From NCBI GenBank assembly GCA_013696365.1, contig JACCYS010000375.1, positions 1 through 6,694 of the forward strand: a stretch of 6,694 nucleotides of DNA, in the 5' to 3' direction. The notes beneath the pieces were generated by a model that did no database searches, had not been told where the DNA came from, and saw only the letters and a program-made list of their open reading frames with translations. The position numbers and the translations under genes are program-made. Position 1 is the first letter of the stretch. Each line of letters begins with the position of its first letter. The stretch is from Nocardioidaceae bacterium. GTDB lineage: Bacteria; Actinomycetota; Actinomycetes; Propionibacteriales; Nocardioidaceae. Shown here in pieces: positions 1 through 6,082 of this stretch.

Positions 1-265
1 AGTCCACCTTGCGTACCGAGATCGTGTCCGCGGGGTAGGCGCGCTCCATGAACGCGGCCTCGGCCGCGGCGCCCGGACCCTCCTCGGACATGCCCGCGTC
101 GCCCGGGACAGCCTGCTTGAGCTCGTCCAGATGCTGGCCGAGAGAGCCCGGCACACCTTCTCGCCCGACTGGCGGAGCCTTCTGTTCATGGCGGGTCCCC
201 ACGATCGAGCCGTCGTTCACCGTGTCGAATGTTTGCCGAGCGGCAGGCAGCGGCGACAGCCTCAC
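1..265 (-). CDS. Unrecognised protein, N-terminal part (runs off left edge)
   Basis: An open frame of 88 codons runs from a GTG at 265 to the left edge without a stop. Codon use is strongly coding, with G or C at nearly every third position, especially in the half nearest the edge. The translation begins MRLSPLPAARQTFDTVNDGS; residues 45-71 are rich in Ala, Gly, Glu and Asp, and near the edge it reads AFMERAYPADTISVRKVD. I see no signal peptide or membrane segment and do not recognise the family. GTG 265 is the first possible start after an in-frame TAA further upstream. Later in-frame GTG codons at 220 and 202 are also possible, and none has a clear ribosome binding site. It is divergent from the permease/molybdoenzyme pair. 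The frame is probably real; the function is unknown. Confidence 0.55.
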   Translation of the reverse strand, partial: MRLSPLPAARQTFDTVNDGSIVGTRHEQKAPPVGREGVPGSLGQHLDELKQAVPGDAGMSEEGPGAAAEAAFMERAYPADTISVRKVD

Positions 266-291
266 ACGATCAACCGACGTGTGACAAGGGT

Positions 292-304
292 TACGTCTGA
301 CGTA
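292..304. promoter_or_regulatory. Inverted repeat, possible operator
   Basis: TACGT and ACGTA arms flank a 3-base centre (TACGTCTGACGTA). The symmetry continues imperfectly outwards: ACAA occurs on the left at 284-287 and TTGT on the right at 307-310. It lies 27-39 bases upstream of the GTG start at 265, where a regulator of the leftward gene could bind. No regulator can be named; this is a symmetry observation only. Confidence 0.3.
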
Positions 305-345
305 GTTTGTCTGTTACCTAAGCGTCTTGTGCGACCGAGCAACGT

Positions 346-363
346 TGTAGTGCATGTAGTGCA
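346..363. repeat. Tandem direct repeat, 2 x 9 bases
   Basis: The nonamer TGTAGTGCA occurs twice in exact tandem (346-354 and 355-363), 17 bases before the hairpin at 381. It may be a binding site for a regulator or part of a small transcript, or it may be chance. Nothing in the sequence decides between these. Confidence 0.4.
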
Positions 364-380
364 GCGACACGGCACACATG

Positions 381-420
381 GCGAAGCACCCCGGTTGGCT
401 CAACTCGGGGTGTTTCGCTC
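381..420 (+). terminator. Strong hairpin, probable intrinsic terminator
   Basis: The arms 381-393 (GCGAAGCACCCCG) and 406-418 (CGGGGTGTTTCGC) pair over 13 positions with one G-U wobble. The inner GTTG (394-397) and CAAC (401-404) extend the stem, leaving a single bulged T at 405 and a GCT loop. If the lower A-U/G-C pairs are left open, the core CACCCCG...CGGGGTG is followed on the plus strand by TTTCGCTCTT, a reasonable T-enriched tail for a high-GC genome. The minus-strand flank is not T-rich, which favours plus-strand termination. No plus-strand gene precedes it, so it may end a short non-coding transcript or stop antisense read-through. The alternative is a structured leader or protein-binding element. 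Confidence 0.5.
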
Positions 421-540
421 TTGAAGACGTGGACTCGACCGCCCCTTGCCGAAGGTCTGCACGCTGACACGCTCGGTTCGGTTGTCCGCGAAGTCGTCCA
501 GGCCAAACGCAGTAGCCCTGCGCGAGGTCTACCGGAACAC

Positions 541-568
541 GTGACCTGGCCTAGCCGGTCGGTATTCG
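541..568 (+). promoter_or_regulatory. Weak candidate promoter for the permease/molybdoenzyme operon
   Basis: GTGACC at 541-546 and TATTCG at 563-568 are spaced by 16 bases and would start transcription about 20 bases before the ATG at 594. Matches to the consensus are partial. An overlapping GGAAC at 534-538 could instead belong to an ECF-type promoter. The position is good, but the sequence match is weak. Confidence 0.25.
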
Positions 569-582
569 CCCCTGGGCAGTGC

Positions 583-586
583 AGGA
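583..586 (+). promoter_or_regulatory. Ribosome binding site that sets the permease start
   Basis: AGGA lies 7 bases before ATG 594. An in-frame GTG at 579 would put this site inside the gene and has no comparable site of its own, so ATG 594 is preferred. Confidence 0.55.
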
Positions 587-593
587 TGGGCCG

Positions 594-1574
594 ATGATCG
601 CCGAAAGTGTGGCCGGACTCGCCGCGGGCGTTGCCGTCGGCGTCGTGCTGCAGCGCGGACAGTTGTGCTTTCACTCCGCGATCGCCGGGACGTACCACAG
701 CCACTTCCTGCTGGCCCGTGGCTGGGCGCTCGGGGTTGCGCTCGGGTCGGTGGGGTTGGCGGTGCTGTTCGTGCTTCCGGGCACCGACGGGCTCAACCGC
801 GGCCTGGCCTTCACGCCGGTGGCAAATGTGGTCGGCGGACTCACCATCGGGGTGGGAATGGCGGTCGCACTCAGTTGCACGTCCGGGCTGTTCTACAAGC
901 TGGGTGAAGGGATGCTGGGAGCCGTGGTCGGGCTCGCGGGCTGGGCCACCGGTGAGTTGGTGGCCCGCCAGCTGCCCGACCTGCCCGGTCCCACCCTGCT
1001 GCCGAGCGGTGACGGCGGCACGCTGCCGGGGGTGCTCGGCCTGCCCCGACTCGTCGTCGCGGCCGCCGTGCTCGCGGCGGTGGCCCTGTGGCTGTGGCAA
1101 CGCCCCGGTGACGATCGACCGCAACATCGCTGGCAGTGGGGGTGGCGCACGCTGGGGGTGGGCCTGGGCGCGGCACTCACCGCCGGTTGGGTGCTCGCCG
1201 CGGTCGGTGGGGTGAGCTTCGGACCCAGCTCGGTGGGGGCCGTCAGCAGCATCGCCAGCGGCTCCCCGAAGTATTGGCTGATCGCGTTTTTGGTCGGCAT
1301 CACGGCCGGGGGTCTGCTCGCCGCCCGCACTGCAGGCGGATGGTGGGTACGCGGGGAGCAGCCGGTGCGCTATCTGCAACTCGCCATCGGTGGCGCCCTG
1401 CTCGGCGCCGGCGGGTGGATCGCCGGCGGGTGCAACCTCGGGCACGGACTGTCCGGGGTTGCCCAGCTGAACATCTCGTCCGCAGTCGTGGTCGCGTCTA
1501 TGGTGGCTGGCGTCGGTGCCACCCGAGCCGCGCAGCGCACGATGTCTGCCCAGCGAGCCACCCAACCCAGCTGA
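594..1574 (+). CDS. YeeE/YedE-family sulfur-compound transporter
   Basis: An integral membrane protein of 326 residues, close to the usual family length. It is built from Gly/Ala-rich hydrophobic helices separated by short loops, plus an Arg/Gln/Trp-rich loop around residues 162-178. The three cysteines typical of YeeE thiosulfate transporters are all present: Cys25 (RGQLCFHSA), Cys95 (ALSCTSGLFYKLGEG) and Cys280 (AGGCNLGHGLSG). In the characterised family these relay thiosulfate through the membrane; related YedE proteins are linked to selenium, so the substrate is inferred. The start is ATG 594, with AGGA seven bases upstream. The next gene begins one base after this stop, so the two are almost certainly co-transcribed and translationally coupled. 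No YeeD/TusA-like or rhodanese sulfur carrier, common partners of this family, is seen nearby. The family is secure; the exact ion carried is not. Confidence 0.85.
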   Translation: MIAESVAGLAAGVAVGVVLQRGQLCFHSAIAGTYHSHFLLARGWALGVALGSVGLAVLFVLPGTDGLNRGLAFTPVANVVGGLTIGVGMAVALSCTSGLFYKLGEGMLGAVVGLAGWATGELVARQLPDLPGPTLLPSGDGGTLPGVLGLPRLVVAAAVLAAVALWLWQRPGDDRPQHRWQWGWRTLGVGLGAALTAGWVLAAVGGVSFGPSSVGAVSSIASGSPKYWLIAFLVGITAGGLLAARTAGGWWVRGEQPVRYLQLAIGGALLGAGGWIAGGCNLGHGLSGVAQLNISSAVVVASMVAGVGATRAAQRTMSAQRATQPS

Positions 1575-1575
1575 C

Positions 1576-2598
1576 ATGTCCACCCCCAGCACCCTGCGCG
1601 CCGGCCGGCGGACCAACCTGGCGCTTTTGGCCATGCTCGTCAGCGCACTCGTCACCGGGCTGCTCGGCTACGCCATCGGCACCCCCGGCACGGCCCGGGT
1701 GGTCACGATCGCCCACGGCGCGTTCGGGCTCGGCCTGTTGCTGTTGGTGCCGTGGAAGTCGGTCATCGTCCGGCGCAGCATCGGCCGCAGCACCCAACAC
1801 CACACCGCCAGCATTCTGTTGGGGTTGCTGCTGCTCACATCGCTAGCCGCCGGGGTGCTGCATGCCGTCGGCGGGTATCACTCCGTGCTTGGTTTCACCG
1901 CGCTGACGGTGCACGTCGCCGCCGCCGTGCTGATAGTGCCGCTGCTCGTGGCGCATGCCCGCGGGCGGCGCCAACAGCTCCGGCGAGCCGACCTGACACG
2001 CCGCACGGTGCTGCGCGCCGGTGCGCTCGGGGTCGGCAGTCTCGCGGCGTACGGCACCGTCGAGGCCGCCAACGCGGTGCTCCGGCTCCCCGGCCGGCAC
2101 CGACGCGCAACAGGGTCGTACGAGATCGGCTCCGGCGTTCCCGAGCAGATGCCGGTGACGCAATGGTTCACCGACCGGGTGCCGACCGTCGACCGCCTCG
2201 GCTGGCAGGTCGAGATCGGCCCACGCACCGTCACCTACGCCGACCTGAGCGCCTCGCCGGACGGGGTGCGGGCGGTGTTGGACTGCACGGGCGGGTGGTA
2301 CGCAGAGCAGGACTGGCGCGGCGTACGCCTGGACCGGTTGCTCACCGACGCTCCCGCGGACACCCAGAGCTTCGACGTGGTGTCAGTCACCGGCTATCGC
2401 CGGCGGTTCGCGCTGGCCGATGCCGACCGGCTCCTGCTGGCCACCCACGTCGCGGGGTCTCCGCTGTCCGGCGGGCACGGTGGTCCGGTGCGTCTGGTCG
2501 CTCCTGGTCGACGCGGCTACTGGTGGGTCAAGTGGGTGCGCCGGGTCGAGCTGACCTCACGGCCGGCCTGGCTGCAGCCGCCGTTCCCACTGCAGTGA
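1576..2598 (+). CDS. Membrane-anchored molybdopterin-dependent oxidoreductase (sulfite oxidase fold) with haem-b-like domain
   Basis: A 340-residue protein in three parts. Residues 15-125 form four membrane helices (about 15-34, 42-60, 78-98, 105-125) with histidines at 47, 75, 76, 96, 102, 113 and 127, several of them plausible haem b ligands. Residues 130-165 are a basic cytoplasmic stretch and a fifth helix starting TRRTVLRAG, a twin-arginine-like motif. Residues 180-340 are the sulfite-oxidase-type molybdopterin domain: Cys237 in LDCTGGWY is the expected molybdenum ligand, and the C-terminal GGHGGPVRLVAPGRRGYWW with VKWVRRVEL is the family hallmark. Positive charges place the catalytic domain outside, so electrons could pass through haem to quinones. 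ATG 1576 follows the permease stop by one base; it lacks a strong ribosome site, consistent with coupling. The substrate is unproven: sulfite, another sulfur oxide, or oxidised methionine as in the related YedY/MsrP proteins. Confidence 0.85.
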   Translation: MSTPSTLRAGRRTNLALLAMLVSALVTGLLGYAIGTPGTARVVTIAHGAFGLGLLLLVPWKSVIVRRSIGRSTQHHTASILLGLLLLTSLAAGVLHAVGGYHSVLGFTALTVHVAAAVLIVPLLVAHARGRRQQLRRADLTRRTVLRAGALGVGSLAAYGTVEAANAVLRLPGRHRRATGSYEIGSGVPEQMPVTQWFTDRVPTVDRLGWQVEIGPRTVTYADLSASPDGVRAVLDCTGGWYAEQDWRGVRLDRLLTDAPADTQSFDVVSVTGYRRRFALADADRLLLATHVAGSPLSGGHGGPVRLVAPGRRGYWWVKWVRRVELTSRPAWLQPPFPLQ

Positions 2599-2603
2599 CC
2601 TCT

Positions 2604-4017
2604 TCAATGCCGGGCACGCGTGGTCGCCGCTACCAGCTGCTCCTCGGCCTGGCGGCCGGGGCCAATCTTCGGCAACCGCGCCATCAGCGCCACGCCAACC
2701 GCCCACCAGAGGCCGAAGATGACCCACTCGTACGGCCAGACCAGGGCAGCAGGCATGCCCGGCAGGAACAACACCGCCAGGCCGAGGCTGAACACGGCGG
2801 CCAATGTTCCGATAACACGGCCGTTGCTGACGCGGAACGGTCGCTCCATGTCGGGCTCTTTGCTGCGCAGGAGTAGGAAGGTCACGGCAACCATGAAGAA
2901 CGCGATCACGATCGCCAGGCCGCCGGCGTCGACCAGCCACACCAGCATCTGGCGGCCGAACAGCGGTGCCAGCATCGACAACGCTCCCACGAAGACGATG
3001 GCATTGCTGGGCGTGCGGTAGCGCGGATGCAGGGTGGCGAACCAACGCGGCAGCATGCCTGAGCCGGCCATGGCGTAGATCAGCCGCGTCGCGCCCAGCA
3101 TGAAGCCGTTCCAGCTGGTGAGGATCCCGGCGATGCCGCCCACCACGAGGATGTTGCCGAAGACCTGGCTCCCCCACAGTGCCGTCATACCGTCGGCGGT
3201 GAGCAGCTCCGCCTCAGCCAGCACGTCCTTGGGCAGCGACGAGCCCCACGGTCAGCATGACCAGCATGTAGAAGACGGCGGCCGCGACGACGGCCACGAC
3301 GACGAGCTTGCCGATCTGCTTGAACGGCAGGTCGATCTCCTCCGCGGACTGGGGGATGACGTCGAAGCCGACGAACAGGAACGGCACTGCGACGAGCACG
3401 CCGACGATGCCCGCGACGCCCCCGGTGAACAGCGGCTGCAGGTTGTCTGCTTCACCGCCGACCACGCTCCCCAGCAGCAGCAGCGCACCGACCGCCAGCA
3501 GGAACAACACGGCGAAGCCCTGGAAGACGGCCGCCGGCCGGATCCCCACGTAGTTGAGACCGGTGATGATGAGGGCACCGACGATGCCGACCGCTACCCA
3601 CGAGGCGTACACGTCGTAGTCCGCAACCGTCCACAACTTGCCCACCAGCATGTCCGGCGCGAGGTAGAGCAACGTCTGCGGAAGGGCAACTGCCTCGAAC
3701 GCGACAACCGACACGTAGCCGAGCACGAGGCTCCAGGAAGTCAGCAGTGCGGGCCGCGATCCCATCCCGCGCAGTACGTAGTTGTGCTCCCCACCGGCGC
3801 TCGGCATGGCCGAGACCAGCTCGGCGTAGGTGAGCCCCACCAACGCCATGATGACGCCGCCGATGGCGAAGGCAAGGGTTGCGCCAAGGGTTCCCGCGCC
3901 GTCCAGGAAGCCCCCGGCAAGGACGATCCAGCCAAAGCCGATCATGGCCCCGAAGGCGACGGAGAGAACGTCCCAGCGACCGAGGACCCTGGTGAACTGG
4001 CTGTCGTGTTGGCTCAT
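2604..4017 (-). pseudogene. APC-family amino acid permease, interrupted by a one-base frameshift
   Basis: Together two frames encode a complete amino acid/polyamine permease of about 470 residues. The first covers 4017 to a TGA at 3214 (267 residues) and has the N-terminal APC signature GAMIGFGWIVLAGG, then YAELVSAMPSAGGEHNYV and FDVIPQSAEEIDLPFKQIG. The second, one base out of step, resumes as SSLPKDVLAEAELL and carries LTSWNGFMLGATRLIYAM and HPRYRTPSNAI through to the stop at 2604. The total span is 1414 bases, one more than a multiple of three. Removing one G from the GGGG run (CCCC at 3244-3247 on the plus strand) would restore a continuous protein. The start is ATG 4017, chosen for its strong ribosome site rather than the upstream in-frame start at 4053. 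The gene lies 70 bases after azlD and ends five bases from the convergent molybdoenzyme gene. The family is clear; the substrate is not. It is a true pseudogene or a sequencing error. Confidence 0.85.
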
Positions 4018-4021
4018 GACG

Positions 4022-4030
4022 CCCTCCTTT
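4022..4030 (-). promoter_or_regulatory. Very strong ribosome binding site of the APC permease
   Basis: On the minus strand AAAGGAGGG sits four bases before ATG 4017 (five counting from GGAGG). It is the best Shine-Dalgarno match I noticed in the window and fixes the permease start. A strong site in front of a broken frame suggests that the break is recent or an error. Confidence 0.85.
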
Positions 4031-4034
4031 GCCG

Positions 4035-4044
4035 GTGACGTCAC
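4035..4044. promoter_or_regulatory. Perfect palindrome in the azlD-permease gap, possible operator
   Basis: GTGACGTCAC is a perfect 10-base palindrome just upstream of the permease ribosome site. On the minus strand the same 70-base gap also carries GTGACAAAAAGTGATC, so GTGA-type half-sites recur three times. The gap has an A/T-rich patch (about 4063-4078), unusual here, but no clear -10 box. It may bind a regulator controlling the permease separately from azlCD. The regulator is unknown. Confidence 0.35.
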
Positions 4045-4087
4045 AGGATGCACCCGTCAGATCACTTTTTGTCACAACAGACGGTCC

Positions 4088-4405
4088 TCAGCCCAGCAGC
4101 AACTGCAGAGCGATCACGGCGACCAAACCCACCAGGATCGTCGCAAGCAGGCTCCGGGTCCGCCAGGCGATGACCAGCGCCGCCAACCCTGCCAGCGCCT
4201 CGGGGCCGAAGACCGCAAGCTGACCCTCGGGGCGAAGCAGCGCCGGCGTCACCAGCGCGGCCAGCGCCGCCGGGGGGATCATGCGCAGCACCTCGTGCAC
4301 CCGGGGCGGCAGGTCGGCAAGGTGCTCGGCGAAGACCAGGACGCTGGCCCGCAGCGCCACCGTGCCGAGCCCGATCAGCACCGCGGCCCACACCGCAGTC
4401 GTCAT
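4088..4405 (-). CDS. azlD: AzlD family small subunit of a branched-chain amino acid exporter
   Basis: A 105-residue, very hydrophobic protein with about four membrane helices, the usual AzlD size. The family pattern is visible: VALRASVLVFAEHLADLPPRV near the start, then an IPPAALAALVTPALL helix (about 43-57), a short loop (RPEGQLAVFGPEA) and two final helices around WRTRSLLATILVG. AzlD proteins (YgaH in E. coli, BrnE in Corynebacterium) work with AzlC/YgaZ/BrnF to export valine, isoleucine, leucine and sometimes methionine. Its ATG overlaps the azlC stop in an ATGA at 4402-4405, so the two are translationally coupled and probably form a complex. The longer frame reaching back to 4702 is only the same frame read across azlC. 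Confidence 0.85.
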   Translation of the reverse strand: MTTAVWAAVLIGLGTVALRASVLVFAEHLADLPPRVHEVLRMIPPAALAALVTPALLRPEGQLAVFGPEALAGLAALVIAWRTRSLLATILVGLVAVIALQLLLG

Positions 4406-5118
4406 GAGCGACCCGACGACAGCGCCAGCGCCGCTCCTGCGGCCACACCGCTGACGGCGGCAACCGGCAGCGCGGCACCGCTCAGGGGTGCGGCAACGAC
4501 AGCGACGACACCGGACACCACCGCCGCCGCAACCGTGGGCCGGTCGGTCACGTTTGGCACCAGCAGCGCCAGGAAGGCCAGCGGCACCGCGAAGCCCAGC
4601 GGGACAGACGCCGGCACGGTGCCGCCTCCCAGCGCGCCCGCGACCGTCGACAGCTGCCAGGTCACCCACATGGCGACCCCCGCGCCCAGATAGAAACGCC
4701 ACCGCGACCGAGGGTCCAGCCGCTCGCGGAACCGGACCAGGGACACCGCGTACGCCTGATCGGTCAGCAGGTACGCCGCCAGCAGCCGTCGGCGGCGGCT
4801 CTGCTCGGCCAGGTGCGGGGCCAATGAGGCGCTGTACAGCAGGAAGCGGACGTTGATCACCAGTGCCGTGCCGACCACGACGGGCAGTGACGCGCCGACG
4901 CCTAGCAGGTTAAGCGCCGCTAACTGGGCGGCGCCGGCGTAGATGACGACCGAAAAGATCACCGCACCGGCGAGCCCGAGCCCGGTCTGCACAGCGGTCA
5001 GCCCGATGATGAACCCGAAGGGGATCACCCCGACCAGGATCGGCAGCACAGTCTTGGCGCCGTCGCGCATTCCTACACCAGTGACCGCGTCGCCGTTGGT
5101 TGGCTGGTCCGCGGTCAC
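4402..5118 (-). CDS. azlC: AzlC family large subunit of a branched-chain amino acid exporter
   Basis: A membrane protein of 238 residues if it starts at GTG 5118. Hallmarks of AzlC/YgaZ/BrnF appear in order: MRDGAKTVLPILVGVIPFGF near the start, SVVIYAGAAQLAALN, then NVRFLLYSASLAPHL and LLTDQAYAVSLVRF in the middle, followed by further hydrophobic helices to the C-terminus. With AzlD it would export branched-chain amino acids, protecting the cell from excess. The start is uncertain: GTG 5118 leaves about 16 residues before MRDG, as in E. coli YgaZ; ATG 5070 gives a very short leader; a GTG at 5208 would overlap the preceding gene by 23 bases. None has a clear ribosome binding site. The 67-base gap upstream (5119-5185) contains TAGTGTC twice on the minus strand but no promoter I trust. 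Confidence 0.85.
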   Translation of the reverse strand: MTADQPTNGDAVTGVGMRDGAKTVLPILVGVIPFGFIIGLTAVQTGLGLAGAVIFSVVIYAGAAQLAALNLLGVGASLPVVVGTALVINVRFLLYSASLAPHLAEQSRRRRLLAAYLLTDQAYAVSLVRFRERLDPRSRWRFYLGAGVAMWVTWQLSTVAGALGGGTVPASVPLGFAVPLAFLALLVPNVTDRPTVAAAVVSGVVAVVAAPLSGAALPVAAVSGVAAGAALALSSGRS

Positions 5119-5185
5119 CGGCGGGACACTATCCGCCAGCGGTCGACACGGCGCTGTCGGCGACGTTGTGGCCCTCAGCGCGACA

Positions 5186-6061
5186 CTACGCGCCGGTTGA
5201 CCACGCACTGGAGTCCAGCAACTCAGGCGACGATCGGTCCGCCGCCTCTGCGGCCGGCCGGGAGATGTACAGGTCGGTGTAGTAGCGACCCGTCTCTTCC
5301 AGCCCGGCTGCGTCGAGGCCGCGGCTGCTGACGGCGGCCAGCGCAGACTCCTGCTCGTCGGCCGAGGCGAAGCGTCGCTGCGGAAAGCTGACGCCCTCTA
5401 GTTGCTCGGTCAGCATGCCGAAGTCGGACATCCGCGCGGCAATGTGGTCGTAAGGCAGCGTCCGCAGCACGAACGCGGCCACCCAGGGCGGCGACCCGTC
5501 CCCCGCTGCGGCCGCGACCCGGCCGAAGGTGCTTTCGGTGACGTACGAGCTGCCACCCGTCATCGTCACCAGGTCGATCGTGGACAGATCCGCCGTGCAG
5601 GCGTCGGATGGGTCGGCCGCCTCTAGGTTCTCCCCCCAGGCATGCTCGAGCAGACCGACTCGCTGGCCGTACGAGACGGCGTTGGCGGCCGCGTCCAAGC
5701 CGGAGACCTGCACCGCGTCCGAGTGTCGTCGCTCGGCGTAGTAGTCCGCGTCGGCCCTCGCCAGGTCTGCCGGCGACACGTCGTCCAGCGACGGGTCTGT
5801 GTAGCGGTCGAAAAGGTCGTCCAGGGTGACGTCACATCGCATCAAGGCTGCATTGATGCCGTATGAGCAGCACACATCGAGCACCCGCAAGGGCGACTCC
5901 TCGTCGGAGTCCGTGGCCAGCGCCGCCAGCAGTTGGTCAAACACCGGCTGCGCCAACTGCGGCATCTCGTAGTCCAGTCCCGCGAGCGAGCGGAAGTAGT
6001 CCCGCGGGTCGGCGCGGTCGTACACATGGGTGAAGTCAGCCTTGCCGTTGTCGGGGCTCAC
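5186..6061 (-). CDS. Class I SAM-dependent methyltransferase-like protein
   Basis: A 291-residue soluble protein from GTG 6061. The Rossmann-type motifs of class I methyltransferases can be traced. Motif I is RVLDVCCSYGINAAL (59-73), where the usual GxGxG core is replaced by CCSYG. An acidic ribose-binding position follows in VQVSGLDAAANAVSYGQRVG (Asp123). A motif IV-like strand, STIDLVTMTGGSSYV, lies near 160-174. The N-terminal part has a distinctive HVYDRADPRDYFRSLAGLDY segment. The substrate is unknown; the altered glycine motif means activity should not be assumed. It starts 21 bases after the SRPBCC gene in the same direction, so the two are probably co-transcribed. GTG 6061 has GGAG three bases upstream; a TTG at 6070 in the same frame is an alternative start. 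Confidence 0.6.
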   Translation of the reverse strand: MSPDNGKADFTHVYDRADPRDYFRSLAGLDYEMPQLAQPVFDQLLAALATDSDEESPLRVLDVCCSYGINAALMRCDVTLDDLFDRYTDPSLDDVSPADLARADADYYAERRHSDAVQVSGLDAAANAVSYGQRVGLLEHAWGENLEAADPSDACTADLSTIDLVTMTGGSSYVTESTFGRVAAAAGDGSPPWVAAFVLRTLPYDHIAARMSDFGMLTEQLEGVSFPQRRFASADEQESALAAVSSRGLDAAGLEETGRYYTDLYISRPAAEAADRSSPELLDSSAWSTGA

Positions 6062-6082
6062 GCGCTCCAACCTAGCGGACCA

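Larger units (their letters stand above)
266..593. other. Divergent intergenic control region
   Basis: About 330 bases separate the leftward partial gene from the rightward YeeE-type permease. No convincing protein gene lies here. Going rightwards it holds an inverted repeat (292-304), a tandem repeat (346-363), a strong hairpin (381-418), a weak promoter candidate (541-568) and a ribosome binding site (583-586). It must contain the starts of both divergent transcripts. I could not find a well-formed promoter for the leftward gene. Confidence 0.7.

Noticed and set aside
48..424. Two plus-strand frames (48-284 and 131-424) near the left edge
   Set aside because: No recognisable motifs and poor codon pattern compared with the minus-strand frame over 1-265; the second also runs through the hairpin.
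378..467. A 29-codon plus-strand frame starting MAKHPGWLNSGCFALEDV across the hairpin
   Set aside because: It has no ribosome binding site and its codons are dictated by the hairpin arms; probably chance, although a leader peptide cannot be fully excluded.
318..1655. A 445-codon minus-strand open frame opposite the YeeE-type permease
   Set aside because: Its translation is low-complexity, rich in Arg, Gly, His, Pro and Gln, with no family motifs. It is the antisense shadow of a well-supported membrane protein gene in GC-rich DNA.
2588..2597. CACTGCAGTG palindrome at the end of the molybdoenzyme gene
   Set aside because: It has no loop and no T-tract and lies within the last codons; not a credible terminator for the convergent genes.
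1752..2876. A 374-codon plus-strand frame overlapping the molybdoenzyme and running into the permease gene
   Set aside because: Arg/Ala/Pro-rich shadow translation with no motifs, while the overlapped frame has the full molybdopterin domain signature.
3316..3332. A 17-base sequence shared with 6134-6150
   Set aside because: Both copies lie inside genes in the same reading frame and encode the same short peptide, LPFKQ, in unrelated proteins (APC permease and SRPBCC). Best explained by shared codon preference, not a mobile repeat.
3100..4038. A 312-codon plus-strand frame opposite the APC permease
   Set aside because: Asp/Glu/His/Gln-rich composition typical of antisense to a hydrophobic protein; the minus strand carries clear APC motifs.
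5143..5159. Short inverted repeat CGACA/TGTCG between azlC and the methyltransferase-like gene
   Set aside because: Only a five-base stem with no T-rich tail on either strand; too weak to call a terminator.
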